Positions 47,563 to 57,763 are shown, counted from the stretch's first letter. The stretch: DNA of 64,000 nucleotides from Smallanthus sonchifolius (GCA_023525975.1 CM042029.1:80396849-80460848), one strand, 5' to 3'. Numbers and translations are program-made. Notes: a model not told the origin generated them from the sequence alone.

Positions 47563-48173
47563 CTTTGTATGGCTGAAGTGCGTCCCTCATACAGTACTTG
47601 TTCCTTTTGGGTATACAACACACATCCGCCACTTGCTCTTGTGTTTTTCTCAACATGGTGCCGGTGATCACATTTATGATGTCATTACCCTCTGGGTTTG
47701 TATCAAACCATATGCAATTTCTCACTTTATATAGAGGTTGTATACTTATACCGGCATGTGTGTCACTCTGATTTAGGTTGGAAAGGGTGAACATAAAATC
47801 AAATGGTGGAAGAGCAAAAGTGATAGGGACTATAATTTGTGTAGGAGGTGCCACTTTACTGACCCTCTACAAAGGAATGCCTTTATTTAACCATCATTCA
47901 CATTTGCATCCCACGAGTGAATCCATCCATGTTCAATCTATCTTCAGAAGGCTAAGTTCAGTTTTAGCAACGAAGAAAGCAAGATGGACTTCAGGTTCCT
48001 TGGCATTGGTTGCAGGTACAATTCTGTGGTCTTCATGGTTTCTTGTCCAATCAAACATTGGAAAAAGATACTCGTTGCAGTATTCTAGCACCGCCATCAT
48101 GATGTTCTTTGGAGCGGTTCAATCTTTTGCATTGAGCTTGTTCATCCACAGAGATATTTCTTTATGGATTTAG
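47563..48173 (+). pseudogene. WAT1-like: Captured WAT1-related (EamA/DMT transporter) gene fragment
   Basis: Two exons on the plus strand around an 81-bp intron (47696-47776, GTTTG...TTTAG). Exon 1 ends SCVFLNMVPVITFMMSLPSG; exon 2 goes on LERVNIKSNGGRAKVIGT, TIICVGGATLLTLYKG, later TSGSLALVAGTILWSSWFLV and MFFGAVQSFALSLF, and stops at 48173. This is the middle of a plant WAT1-related protein, a ten-helix membrane transporter family linked to vacuolar auxin export and wall formation. Both ends are missing. It is divergent to the RKD piece and flanked by inverted copies of TTATGTTAATTTAGCATTAT (47535-47562 and 48270-48297). Confidence 0.87.
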
Positions 48174-48404
48174 CATTATTATGTAATTAATTATTACACC
48201 TAATCATCATTGGAGCGGTTCAATCTTTCTTTATCATAAATGTAATTAATTATTACACTTAATCATCATTATTATGTTAATTTAGCATTATCTAATATTG
48301 AAAGTGGTAATAAATAGGGAGGGAGCATAACATTTTCCCATTAATTCATTATTACACTTTATCATCATTATGTTAATTTAATTAGCATTACTTTTATATT
48401 TTTT

Positions 48405-48525
48405 TTACAACGACGAAACATTTTAACCATGTTACAAATAAAAATTGAATCCGTGACATTCAAACCTTAGATGTTTCTAGAGGTTTTGTCTCTATCGTTG
48501 AACCATCAACCCTAATGATATTAGT
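48405..48525 (-). mobile_element. SINE-like copy inside the CACTA element
   Basis: The minus strand (GGTTGATGGTTCAACGATAG, then CCTCTAGAAACATC and a B-box-like GGATTCAAT) is a diverged relative of the SINE at 52838-52959. No clear TSD. Confidence 0.5.
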
Positions 48526-48599
48526 TTTATAGGGTTTTGCAGAATTTTTTTTAATTTAAAAAAAATTTATTAGATAAAAAAAAACAAAAAGAAAATCAA

Positions 48600-49110
48600 A
48601 ATTAACCTATAGCGACGACATGTCGTCACTATAGGGTGTCCCATTCAAAATTTTGGAAAAACCCTATCCCGACGACATGTCGTCGCCATAGGGTTTTCCA
48701 GAAATTTTTTTAATTTAAAAAAAAAAAATTTGACCGACGAAAATTTATTAAATAAAAAAAAAGAAAATCAAAATTAACCTATAGTGACGACATGTCGTCG
48801 CTATAGGTTTTTCCAGAATTTTTTTTAATTTAAAAAAAAACTTTTTTGACCGACGAAAATTTATTAAATAAAAAAAACAAAAAGAAAATCAAAATTAACC
48901 TATAGCGACGACATGTCGTCGCTATAGGTTTTCCCCAAAAATTCATTGGGCGCCAGTTTTCCCTCCAACCTGCCTCAACCCTATACCGACGACATGTCGT
49001 CGCTATAGGGTCTCCCTACCAAAATTTTGGTTTTGACCTATACCGACGACATGTCGTCGGTATAGGGTGACCTATCCCGACGACAAATGTCGTCGGTACA
49101 GGTGGCGTCG
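48600..49110. repeat. Right subterminal palindromes of the CACTA element
   Basis: Seven copies of GACGACATGTCGTC (one with AAATGTCGTC), with arms TATAGCG or TATACCG and duplicated AT-rich spacers. Confidence 0.92.
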
Positions 49111-49137
49111 GGACAGGGTCAATTTGTTGTAGTGTCA

Positions 49138-50243
49138 TGTAGGACACTTTTGCTCTGCCAAAGACCCGCCGTCCTACCTCGTTTGTCACATTTGCCGCTC
49201 ATACCTTCGACCGAGAACCAGCTTGCTCGATGCATCATTTGTTTGGATGTGTGTTTTATGCAAAGAAGAAGGCATAAGATGGCCACGCACTACGAAAATA
49301 GGGGATAATGGAAGTATGGTATGCATGATGTATGTATTAGAATTAAAATGGAAAAGTGGCGTAGGCTTTCTAAAATGGTCCAGACGAAAGTGAAATGCAT
49401 TTTTATGGCATGCATGAGGGGCATGTATGTGAAGAATATGAAAGAAATATTGCATGTGCCTTAGGGTATATAGGTCTTAAGTAGTTGAAAATGAGATTGG
49501 TGGTCGCAAACTATCTTATCTACTCAATCGTTTGATGACTTGCCGCACACTTGGCGGGTTACTTCAATAACCACGCCAAGCCACATCATTACAGAATAGC
49601 CTTCATCGTCAAGGCCACGCCACACCATATTATTATTATTATTCAGCACCCCGTCGATGTATGCAGTATTACAATTATCTAACCCAGGGGACGTGTTATC
49701 ATTACTTGGCTATACGCCATATCATTATTATCCAGATGTCGATTATAATCCGGCAATGGATCATGTCATCTTGATCCGGCTAAGCGTCAAGTTATTATTA
49801 TTATTAGGTAGTACGCCATTTTATTATTATTATCTGGCTATAAGACGCGTCTTCTTTATCTGGCTACATGCCGTGCTGTTATCATCTTGCTACAACGCTA
49901 CATCTCTGTCAGGTATTTAACAAACCAAAGATTACTTACAAATATGGTATGCTCCTTTACATAAGATACATTTTTATATGCACTTTCATTATCGCCTTTT
50001 ATTACTTATCATTTAAGTTCAAAGCTACTAACAATATTAGCAGCATTGAACTGGGGGCATCTTTATACATAATCCACAAGGTGTTGGGAACAGACACCTA
50101 TACGCTCAGTCAATTTGATGGAAACGAGGTGCTAAGAACATGGAACGCGTGTGGAAGTGAAATAATGGCATGCACTTCACACGCCTTTTAAAGTAATGGC
50201 GTGCACTCTACATGCCGCCTGAAATAATGGCGTACGCAATTAA
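49138..50243 (+). other. Element D right interior, first part
   Basis: Continues element D after the CACTA. A TATTATTATT-spaced series of degenerate repeats (TCTGGCTAYACGCCAT, 49620-49910). Short ORFs follow the repeats; no known domain. Confidence 0.5.
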
Positions 50244-50755
50244 CGCCGCCTGAAACACAGGCGCGCGTATAAGACCTAAAGTCTTTGCCCCTAACGGCAA
50301 AGCTACGGCATTACACGCCGCCTGAAACACAGACGCGCGCATAAGACCTAAAGTCTTTGCCCCTAACGGCAAAGCTACGGCATTACACGCCGCCTGAGAC
50401 ACATGCGCGCGCATAAGACCTAAAGTCTTTGCCCCTAACGGCAAAGCTACGGCAATTCACGCCGCCTGAGACACAGGCGCGCACATAAGACCTAAAGTCT
50501 TTGCCCCTACCGGCAAAGCTACGGCATTACACGCCGCCTGAAATCATGGCGCGCGCATAAGACCTAAAGTCTTTGCCCATAGCGGCAAAGCTACGACAAT
50601 TCACGCCGCCTGAAATCATGGCGCGCGCATAAGACCTAAAATCTTTGCCCCTAACGGCAAAGCTACGGCAATTCACGCCGCCTGAAATCATGGCGCGCGC
50701 ATAAGACCTAAAGTCTTTGCCCGTAACGGCAAAGCTACGGCAATCCACGCCGCCT
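50244..50755. repeat. 72-bp minisatellite in element D
   Basis: Seven tandem units of 72 bp starting CGCCGCCTGAAAC at 50244, 50316, 50388, 50460, 50532, 50604 and 50676, with a partial eighth at 50748. Each unit has the hairpin-forming TTTGCCCCTAACGGCAAA and AGACCTAAAGTCT. The unit is a multiple of three, so open frames of 24-residue repeats arise on the minus strand; I regard these as by-products. Confidence 0.93.
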
Positions 50756-51295
50756 AAAAAACATGGTGCGCGATGTTTAAAGACTTAGTCCCTAACGACA
50801 GGTCTAAGTTTTTTGTACACCGCCTGAGACACCGAAAAAAGATCTGAAGCAGTGGTATATCATGGAGCTCCCCTCTTTGCACATCAAAAGATCCTTATTC
50901 AAGGACAACTATTCGGTACACTCTTATTTATGTACCACGTTTATCATGGAGGTCCCCTCACGCCTTGTCTCCATATGGCTACGCGCTCCGTCTATATTTG
51001 CCTACGGGCAGCATACCTACATGACATCAAAAGACTTACCGCAAGCGCACCTAGAAATGAAAAGATCGACGGACATGAAGAGCGCTCTCTGGACGCTTAG
51101 CCCACGTCCAATACCCTGAATAACACCATCAGAATGACTTAATGTCTAAATCGAAATATCCCTTTGTGACTAACATTTGTATTTTTACAACTTCGCTTGA
51201 AATAACAACTTTTTCAGGATTACAGCTTAAGGGCCACGAATGATACGAGTCTAGCACAATGTGTCTAGCACCACATCATACTAGACTGGGGGACT

Positions 51296-51681
51296 TGTGG
51301 ATGTAATCTCCTAAATGGGCCAAGAACCAAGGATTTAGCCCAAGCCCAGCAAGCCCGTATAGCAGGCCCATTAGGGTTAGGTTTCCCCCCTCTATAAATA
51401 GAGGGGTCATCTTCAAGAAGAACAGGTTATAATTTCCCTCTCTAGCTCACACTCTATTTACACACTATTATGAGTCCCCGACTGACTTGAGCGTCGGAGT
51501 GCCCTCGGAGCTACGGCTCCCGGGCCCTCTAACGAGCATGTCCGTGTGATTGCAGATCTGAGAGGAATCACCTGACCCCACCGACGATCCGAGATGTGGC
51601 TGTCTTCTCCTTCTCGTTGAAGCTTCTGGCCGTAAACCCACCTTGGCCGAAAACCCACCTTGGCCGGAATATGCTTCTTCA
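51296..51681 (+). repeat. 3' LTR of element D
   Basis: 386 bp. TATA box TCTATAAATA (51391) lies within the palindrome CCCCTCTATAAATAGAGGGG. A duplicated ACCCACCTTGGCCG near 51640 partly explains the length difference from the 5' LTR. Confidence 0.92.
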
Positions 51682-52541
51682 ATAATAAATTTGAATACTA
51701 AGACTAACTTTAGTTAACTTTAGTTGAAATAACCTTTTTACACTTAGTTAACTTGGGTTGAAATAACCTTTTTACACTTTTGACTATTTTCAACAATAAC
51801 TCCTTTTTTTTGTATAAATATATGTAATTACAACATTCCACGGGAACCATTTATTCACTTTACTCAAAATATTTTTTTTATATATGTTTTAAAAACGTTA
51901 TTTATTTTAAAAACTGTATTTAATTCTTTCATATATTATCTCCTGACAGATTAAAATTTGTGTTCTAAATCCTTTATATTTAGTTTTGCTATAAATTAAT
52001 TTTAATCAACTTATTTTTTCACCAAATGAGCGGGCTATTTAAATATAATATTTTTAATTAATCTTCTGATCGATTTATCAATATAATATGTGTTCTATAA
52101 AAAGGTAAAAACATGTTTTGAAAATAGAAAAAAAACTCTGTAATAAAACGTTTTAAACAAAAAAAATAAATAACGTTTTTAAATAATATTGTTTTTTTAT
52201 GTTTTTAAATTAAAAAAATAATACTTTCAATAAAAAAACATATGTAAATAAATTATATATATAAATTATTTCGAGTATAGTGCATAAATAGTCCATGTGG
52301 AATGTAGTAATTACATATATTTCTACAAAACAAAATGAGTTATTGTTGAAAATAGTCAAATGGTAAAAAAGTCATTTTAACCCAACTTAACAGAAAAGTT
52401 AACTGAATTTAGTCTTAGTACCCCAGTTTATTATAAAAATTAAAGTTAGTACCCAAATCTGTTATTTTTAAAACTTAGTACCCAAATGTGTTATTTTACC
52501 CAAACCCCAGGTACCATCCATGTAATTAACTCTAATTAAAA

Positions 52542-52820
52542 AAACTTAAATTAAAAAACTACTTGGGAACCCGCGCGTTGCGGCAGAGTGTATAATTTAC
52601 GGGTTTGTACTTGTATTTCGTTAGTTTATCAATTGGTTTGTCCTCAAGAGAATATACTTTTACAATACATACTGTATTATCTATGATTGCTAAACCTACA
52701 TATTACGACGGAATAACGTGGTTTTTAATGTAATTTAACTTCAAAGGTTAAACGTTGGGAGAAGTGTCCATAGGATGATAATTCTTGTTCTTAATGTAAT
52801 CTGTGTAAGCTCAATAAATG
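52542..52820. other. Spacer with a Helitron-like end
   Basis: GGGAACCCGCGCGTTGCGGC (52565) resembles a Helitron 3' hairpin on the minus strand without a clean CTAG. No gene seen. Confidence 0.35.
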
Positions 52821-52837
52821 TTTGTAGCCAAATACTT

Positions 52838-52959
52838 TCTTTTTTGAAAGTCAAATTTCTTAAATTCTGTTGATAGTGAGACTTGAACCCATGACCTTCT
52901 CAAACTTTGATGTTCCTAGAGGATTTTCCTCTATCAATAGGTCACCAACCCCCATTGGC
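52838..52959 (-). mobile_element. Short SINE with 16-bp TSD
   Basis: 122 bp flanked by the perfect TSD TTGTAGCCAAATACTT (52822-52837 and 52960-52975). The minus strand has an A-box-like TTGGTGACCTATTG, a B-box GGGTTCAAGTC and ends in a short A-rich tail. Confidence 0.88.
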
Positions 52960-53208
52960 TTGTAGCCAAATACTTATGCTAGAACTATTGAACATTTATT
53001 TATGAGTAAAGTGCCATTTTTGTCACTGTGATTTGACCATTTTAGCCAGTATTCGTATACCATTAGTTCCCCCGAGATCATGAGATTAGTATTTTCCCAG
53101 AATTAATTCAACTTTGGGTAACACATCAGAATATCCAACTGTAAATAGCATGAAAATAAAACCTGCAAATAATACAACCATTACAGTGATACTTTTTCTT
53201 GGATATCT

Positions 53209-53852
53209 AGATTTTTTTTGTTAAAATGGGTCATGGGAGACTGTGTAATCACATTTGTGCTTTTCTCTCTTGGTTGATACATATGGGGTTGTCACCCTTT
53301 GGAAGGGCGACATCTTCCCCAAACTCCCACTCCAATCATTTGATTTGTCAAGGCAGTCAGTGAACCCAAAGTTGTCGCCCTTTTGAATGACATTTTTTTA
53401 ATATATTTGAGGATGACTAGGTACTCTTTGCGTGTTACAAAATTGCACCTAATCCTCTCACCATTCCAATTGGCGGCATCTTTGTACCTGCTTGTACAAT
53501 TGCAGGCTAGTAGTTTGACTAGACAAGTATTAAAAGCTGTTGTCATTTGGAATGACGACAACTTTTGTATTCAATTAAGAAAGTTGCTGCCATTCAAAAT
53601 GGCGACAGCTTTGACATGGATAGTGACTAGGATCTTGAAGGTGAGATGGAGGTGTGACTGGAAGCTGTTGCCATTCCGAAGGGCGACAGCTTTGGGTTCA
53701 CTGACTGCCCTGACAAATCATATGATTGAAGTGAGAGTTTTGGGAAGCTGTCGCCCTTCCAAAGGGCGACAACCCCATATGTAACAACCAAGAGAGAAAA
53801 GTCCAAATTTGATTACTCAATCTCCCATGACCCATTTTAGCAAAAAAAATTC
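53209..53852. mobile_element. Foldback element inserted in the CHY gene exon
   Basis: 644 bp, inverted arms of about 180 bp (ATTTTTTTTGTTAAAATGGG on both sides), TSD GGATATCT (53201-53208 and 53853-53860). Inside both arms and core, six copies of a GTCGCCCTTCCAAAGGGCGAC-like palindrome lie about 60-100 bp apart, facing in alternating states of decay. The 8-bp TSD fits hAT or Mutator; no transposase. Confidence 0.87.
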
Positions 53853-54344
53853 GGATATCTACAAAGCAGAGAGCAAGAAATAAGATATATCTACACCAAA
53901 GCATGAAAATTCATGGAAATAAACACTTCACAGAAGCTCCCTCTAAAGAAGGAAAAAAAATACAAAATAGCTGGACTTACGTCATCATCAAAAAGTTTGT
54001 GTTTCCCACAAAAGTATTTGCCCATGCACTGCACACACCACATATCACACACATTTGCCGAACCTAAACAGAAAATCAGCATAACAGTTCAGAAATGATT
54101 TGAAGGTTCAGATTTCTAGATTGCATCCACATCATGAGAAACAACTAAGGGGGGTGCGAGTGGAAGCGGGTAGATTGGAACACCGCCGCATCCTACACGG
54201 GTTCGGCGGGTATGGTTGGACGGGTACTTTCAGCGGCTACATATACCCGCTGGAATGGGGTATTGAACCCGTTGAAGTTTACTCGAATATAGCCGTTCCG
54301 TTAAAAAAAAAATAAAAAAAAAATTCCCCTATAAATACATACCT

Positions 54345-54920
54345 GGGGAAGGTTCCACTAAGAAGTGGTTTTTCGCTAAGAAACTTTAAGAAGTGGGTCA
54401 AACGAACTCCGATTGAGCTCATTCCAGCGGCGTTGGAACCGTCTCATCAAACTCTAATCCGGACCCAAAAACCAAAACCCCCCTCCACCCGCACCCCCAA
54501 AAACCTAAACCCCCCTCCAACCCCACCCCAAAAAGCCTAAAACCACCATCCTCACCCCCCAAAAACCTAAACCCCCCCACCCCACCCCCCACCCCAACGC
54601 CCCAGAAACCTAAACCCACCCCCACCCACCCCCAAAAACCTAAACCCCCCACCCCCACCCCCAAAAAAACCAAAACCATAAAATCTAAACCCTAAAAGCT
54701 AAACCCCAAGGCTAAACCATAAAGCTAAAACCCTAAAATTCAAACGTAAAATCTAAACCTTAAAAGCTAAACCCTAAAAGCTAAGACAATAGAGTTCGAC
54801 GATACGGTTCCAACGCCGCTGAAATGAGCTCAATTGGAGTTCGTTTGATATCGTTTCTAAGCGTTTTGGTCATTTCTTAGAGTTCTTAGCGAAAACATAC
54901 TTCTTATTTGATCCTCCCCC
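54345..54920. mobile_element. Poly-C foldback element in the Harbinger promoter
   Basis: 576 bp with a perfect 9-bp TSD TACATACCT (54336-54344 and 54921-54929). Arms start GGGGAAGGTTCCACTAAGAA and GGGGGAGGATCAAATAAGAA. The core (54470-54790) is CCTAAACCCCCACCCCAAAA-type minisatellite grading into CCCTAAA-like words. Related in layout to 58650-59020 and 59058-60017. Confidence 0.9.
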
Positions 54921-55062
54921 TACATACCTAATCATTTTATACTACTCACTCAACCAAAATATATTCTTTCTAAATATACCATTACTTTTGTATCCACTCA
55001 ACCAAAATATGAATCGTAGGTTATACTAACCACCCGAATAATCGGACGAATCGCTGGATTTC

Positions 55063-55502
55063 GTGTTCGGCGGTGATAGTATGCAATTCGTATGTGATAT
55101 TGTCGCCCAAGCCGAAGAGGAAGACACAGCTACATCATCAAGGACGTATGTACACCGTGATCGTGAACATGCTCTAGAGCTTCTAAAAAGAGATTATTTC
55201 GACGAAAACCCGGTAATCCTCCCGATGAATTCGACGACTATTTAAGTATGGCTAGGAGAACCTCAAGTGAATGTCTAGAGTATTTTTGTAATGCCATAAT
55301 TCAAATATATGGCAAAGAGTTCTTACGCATACCGACAAGCCACGACATGACACTTTTGTACAATATGCATGAAGTAAAACATGGTATTCCGGGTATGGTC
55401 GGTAGCATCGATTGTACACATTTTGTTTGGCGAAATTGTCCGACAAGTTTGCGCGGACAATATATGAGAGACGATCAAGTTAGAAGCGGTGGCTTCAAAT
55501 GA
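55063..55502 (+). pseudogene. PIF/Harbinger transposase fragment
   Basis: Two frames. First (to 55245): RTYVHRDREHALELLKRDYF DENP, the helix-turn-helix side of plant Harbinger transposases. Second (from 55248): SSECLEYFCNAIIQIYG, then PGMVGSIDCTHFVWRNCP and SLRGQYMRDDQ; GSIDC holds the first catalytic Asp. The frame changes near 55246 and the ORF stops at 55502 before the other catalytic residues, so it is inactive. In a live element it would cut at the TIRs and target TWA sites. Confidence 0.88.
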
Positions 55503-57763
55503 TTTATTTGTTATGTATTTTTATTTATCGTCTTTTAATTTATTATGTATTTTTAATTAATTAATTAAAGTTTTAGTTTATTAATTTTATTTGTTTTTTT
55601 TTAAATAAGAGGGTTGGAAGGTACTTGGAGGGTACCACTCCCACTATAGAGGATAGTTTGAGAGGGTAGTTTATCAAAATGATGTGGTATCTTGTGATTG
55701 GTGGATTTGGGAGGGTACTTTGAAGTGGGAGGGTACTACTCCCACCTCCCTAAAGGTTTAATCTTGATTAAACATATAATTATTAATATTAGTTTATTAA
55801 TTGTTTGGTTGAGTTAGTATTAGAGTAGGATTGAGTTTGTTTGTTTATTTGATTATTTAATTGAATTTGAGTTTGGTTATGACTAGTATATGTTTAATAT
55901 AAATAGATGGTTAGGATTCATGTAATTGTAGTGGTCTTTGATATTAAGAAAAAAAGTCGATCTTTATGATCAATATTATCGGTGTTTTATTGTTCGAGTT
56001 TGATCAAATTATCCAACAATTGGTATCAGAGTTAGGTGAAGCTCATATCTACATTAAGAAGATCAAAGACCGAAGACATCCACCAGAAGAAAGGATCGTG
56101 AATCGTATCTAGGAGAGACGACAAGAAGAAGGTGGCTGGATTTCTTCTCCTACGGAGTATAATAATTGAAGAGTAAGGAGGCGAGCAGATAGTAGAATTG
56201 ATTAGTGGCGGTGGGTGATGTTCTTCATTCAAAAGCAAATTGGGAAAAGACTGAAGCAAGCTAGCTTGCACACACCTCAAAATTAATTGCTGACATCAAA
56301 GAAAATAACAAGCAGCCAAACTAGCATGTGAAAAAAAAACCCTTACAATTGAGAAAGAAAGAACCAAGCAAGCAAGCAGGTGACGAGGCACTATAAATTG
56401 TGGCTGGGTTTTGTCGAGAAGTATTAAATCAACTGACCAAGCAGGTGAAGCATACAATCAAGCAGGTGAAGAAGTTCACGGCTTATTTGATCGAAAAGAA
56501 AATAAAAGGAGGAACTGGATATCAAAGAGGTTCTGAGTGAGCCAAAGATCGAGACCAATGAGAGGTTCTATGTGAGCAAGGAAAGAAGAGTTCTGTGTGA
56601 ACTAAGGACGAAGAGTTCAGTGTGAACTAAGGAAGAAAAGTTATGCGTGAACAAAGATTCTGAGTGAATCGATTGAGAAGAGGGGACCAAAGAAAAAAAG
56701 AGGACGTTCTGCGTGAGCGGGTTCTGTGTGAACAAAGAGAAAGGAATCTGTGTGATTCAGTTGAACAAAGAAGGGTGGGTAGAGAATTTCCGTGTGAAAA
56801 AAAATAATAAACATGTCAGAAAAGGATGTGAGACGATGGTTGTCGGTGGCACGATGGGTATTACATGTGTTACGATCGAAGGGTATCAACCAAAGAGGCC
56901 GAATGAAGATGGTTTGTATTTCAATGTTTATGGATGGTGTTATGGCGACTATAAGTGTTCTGGTGGCTAGTGGTGATGATGTTGCGACCACCAACTGTGG
57001 TAATATGTTTGTCAGAGAAGATTCGGCAAAGGCGGCGGTCAAATCGTAAGTTTTTGAGTCTTCTAAAAAATCGTTATTCCAATCAGATGAGATAAGTGAC
57101 GAAAAAGATAATGAGACGGCGGTTGTGATGGAAAATAATGTCAATATCTCGTTGGTTAAAAAACAGATTATATTGACGTGAATAAAAAGCTGGATGTTGA
57201 AGGTCAAAGTATTGGGCATGTGAAGAATAACCAAGATGATAATTTGTTTTATGATGAGCCACAAGACATGCCAAAATAAATCAAGTGGTAATGAAAAAAT
57301 TAGAGATAGTGGGTCGGGTGTGCATGTCAAGTACATGAAACGGAAAGATAAAAGCAAGGAAGGTAGTTCAAGAATCAAAATTAAAGAGATGCGAATATTA
57401 TTACGTATCGAGGATCTAGGAGGTACAAATTCAATATTAAGAGGGAGAATGAAGGTTTAATCTTGATTAAACATATAATTATTAAGTATTAATTGTTTGA
57501 TTGACTTAGTATTAGAGTAGGATTGAGTTTGTTTGTTTATTTGATCATTTAATTTAGTTTGAGTTTGGTTAGGATTGATATATGTTTATTATAAATAGAT
57601 GGTTAGGATTCATATAATTGGAGTGGTCTTTGATATTAAGAAAAAAATTCGATCTTTATGATCAATATTATCGGTGTTTTATTGTTCGAGTTTGATCCAA
57701 TTATCCAATAACAACACTAAAAACACTCACCACTTGTTCTGTGCCACAAAAAGTGCATATAAC

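Larger units (their letters stand above)
42973..49134 (-). mobile_element. CACTA (En/Spm-type) element with captured gene fragments
   Basis: Terminal inverted repeats CACTACAACAA at both ends and TSD TCA (42970-42972 and 49135-49137). Both subterminal zones are packed with the palindrome CCGACGACATGTCGTCGG extended by TATA/CTATAG arms, about 20 copies in all. No full transposase; a possible 3' exon remnant is at 43644-43796. The interior carries RKD and WAT1-related gene pieces, a possible third exon, LTR debris and a SINE. Strand follows the transposase-like remnant. Confidence 0.95.
41013..51681 (+). mobile_element. Element D: non-autonomous LTR retrotransposon (LARD-like)
   Basis: LTRs 41013-41370 (358 bp) and 51296-51681 (386 bp), TGTGGATGTAA...TTCTTCA, with TSD ATAAT (41008-41012 and 51682-51686). 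PBS-like ATGGCGCCATCCGTGGGACC follows the 5' LTR and ACTGGGGGACT precedes the 3' LTR. Without the nested CACTA the element is about 4.5 kb. Gag, protease and RT are all missing; the interior is simple repeats, a minisatellite and an unidentified ORF. Confidence 0.93.
40941..52532. mobile_element. Foldback Mutator-like element, outermost layer of the nest
   Basis: Left TIR starts GAGTTAACTACATGGATGGT (40941) and is interrupted after 72 bp by the LTR element at 41013, resuming at 51687. Right TIR, read inward from 52532, starts GAGTTAATTACATGGATGGT. Together the TIRs run over about 240 bp. The 9-bp TSD is TAACTAAAA at left (40932-40940) and TAATTAAAA at right (52533-52541), one mismatch. Net length without inserts is about 918 bp. 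The core (51851-52261) is AT-rich with no transposase. Confidence 0.88.
54149..55750 (+). mobile_element. PIF/Harbinger element
   Basis: Termini GGGGGGTGCGAGT at left and AGGGAGGTGGGAGT (read inward) at right, TSD TAA (54146-54148 and 55751-55753) within the first bases of the TRIM LTR. Carries a truncated DDE transposase (55063-55502) and a TATA box (CTATAAATACATACC, 54330) that has been split from its gene by the foldback element at 54345. Confidence 0.88.
54146..57710 (+). mobile_element. TRIM element with nested Harbinger and foldback
   Basis: Same family as 39607-40792. LTR1 is split: TAA at 54146-54148, then AGGTTTAATC from 55754 to 56018; LTR2 is 57450-57710. The TSD ACAAC (54141-54145 and 57711-57715) only appears once the Harbinger at 54149-55750 is taken out. 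PBS TTGGTATCAGAG (56020), polypurine tract AAGAGGGAGAA (57439-57449). The 1.4-kb interior has GTTCTGTGTGAAC-type repeats (56530-56760) and short ORFs (for example 56713-56970) without known domains. Confidence 0.92.
53163..57763 (-). pseudogene. RZFP34-like: Broken CHY zinc-finger / RING E3 ligase gene (RZFP34/CHYR1/MIEL1 type)
   Basis: Three minus-strand exons with canonical splice sites. Exon 57763-57731 encodes VICTFCGTEQV. Exon 54063-53981 starts VRQMCVICGVC and, after a 5-bp insertion that shifts the frame, MGKYFCGKHKLFDDD, ending GAC|GTAAGT. Exon 53206-53163 gives ISKKKYHCNGCIICR before donor G|GTTTTA. Joined order matches the Cys/His-rich core of plant CHY-type E3 ligases (family form CGVCMGKYFC then CKLFDDD), with one expected Cys changed to His. 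The intron between the first two exons holds a 3.6-kb TRIM stack (54146-57710) and the third exon holds a foldback element (53209-53852). Earlier and later exons, including the RING finger, are not seen. A dead gene or gene fragment. Confidence 0.82.

Noticed and set aside
47444..47854. 136-codon minus-strand ORF
   Set aside because: Antisense to the WAT1-related exons, whose frame and splice sites explain the sequence better.
43001..49110. Regularly repeated palindromes that look like a CRISPR array
   Set aside because: Repeats are self-complementary, spacers are AT-rich and shared, and they lie within CACTA termini with a TSD in plant DNA.
50208..50748. Minus-strand repeat proteins of 73-78 codons
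   Set aside because: By-product of a 72-bp minisatellite without start context or homologues.
54419..54679. Glycine-rich protein ORF on the minus strand
   Set aside because: It is just the translation of the CCTAAACCCCACCCC repeat core of a foldback element.
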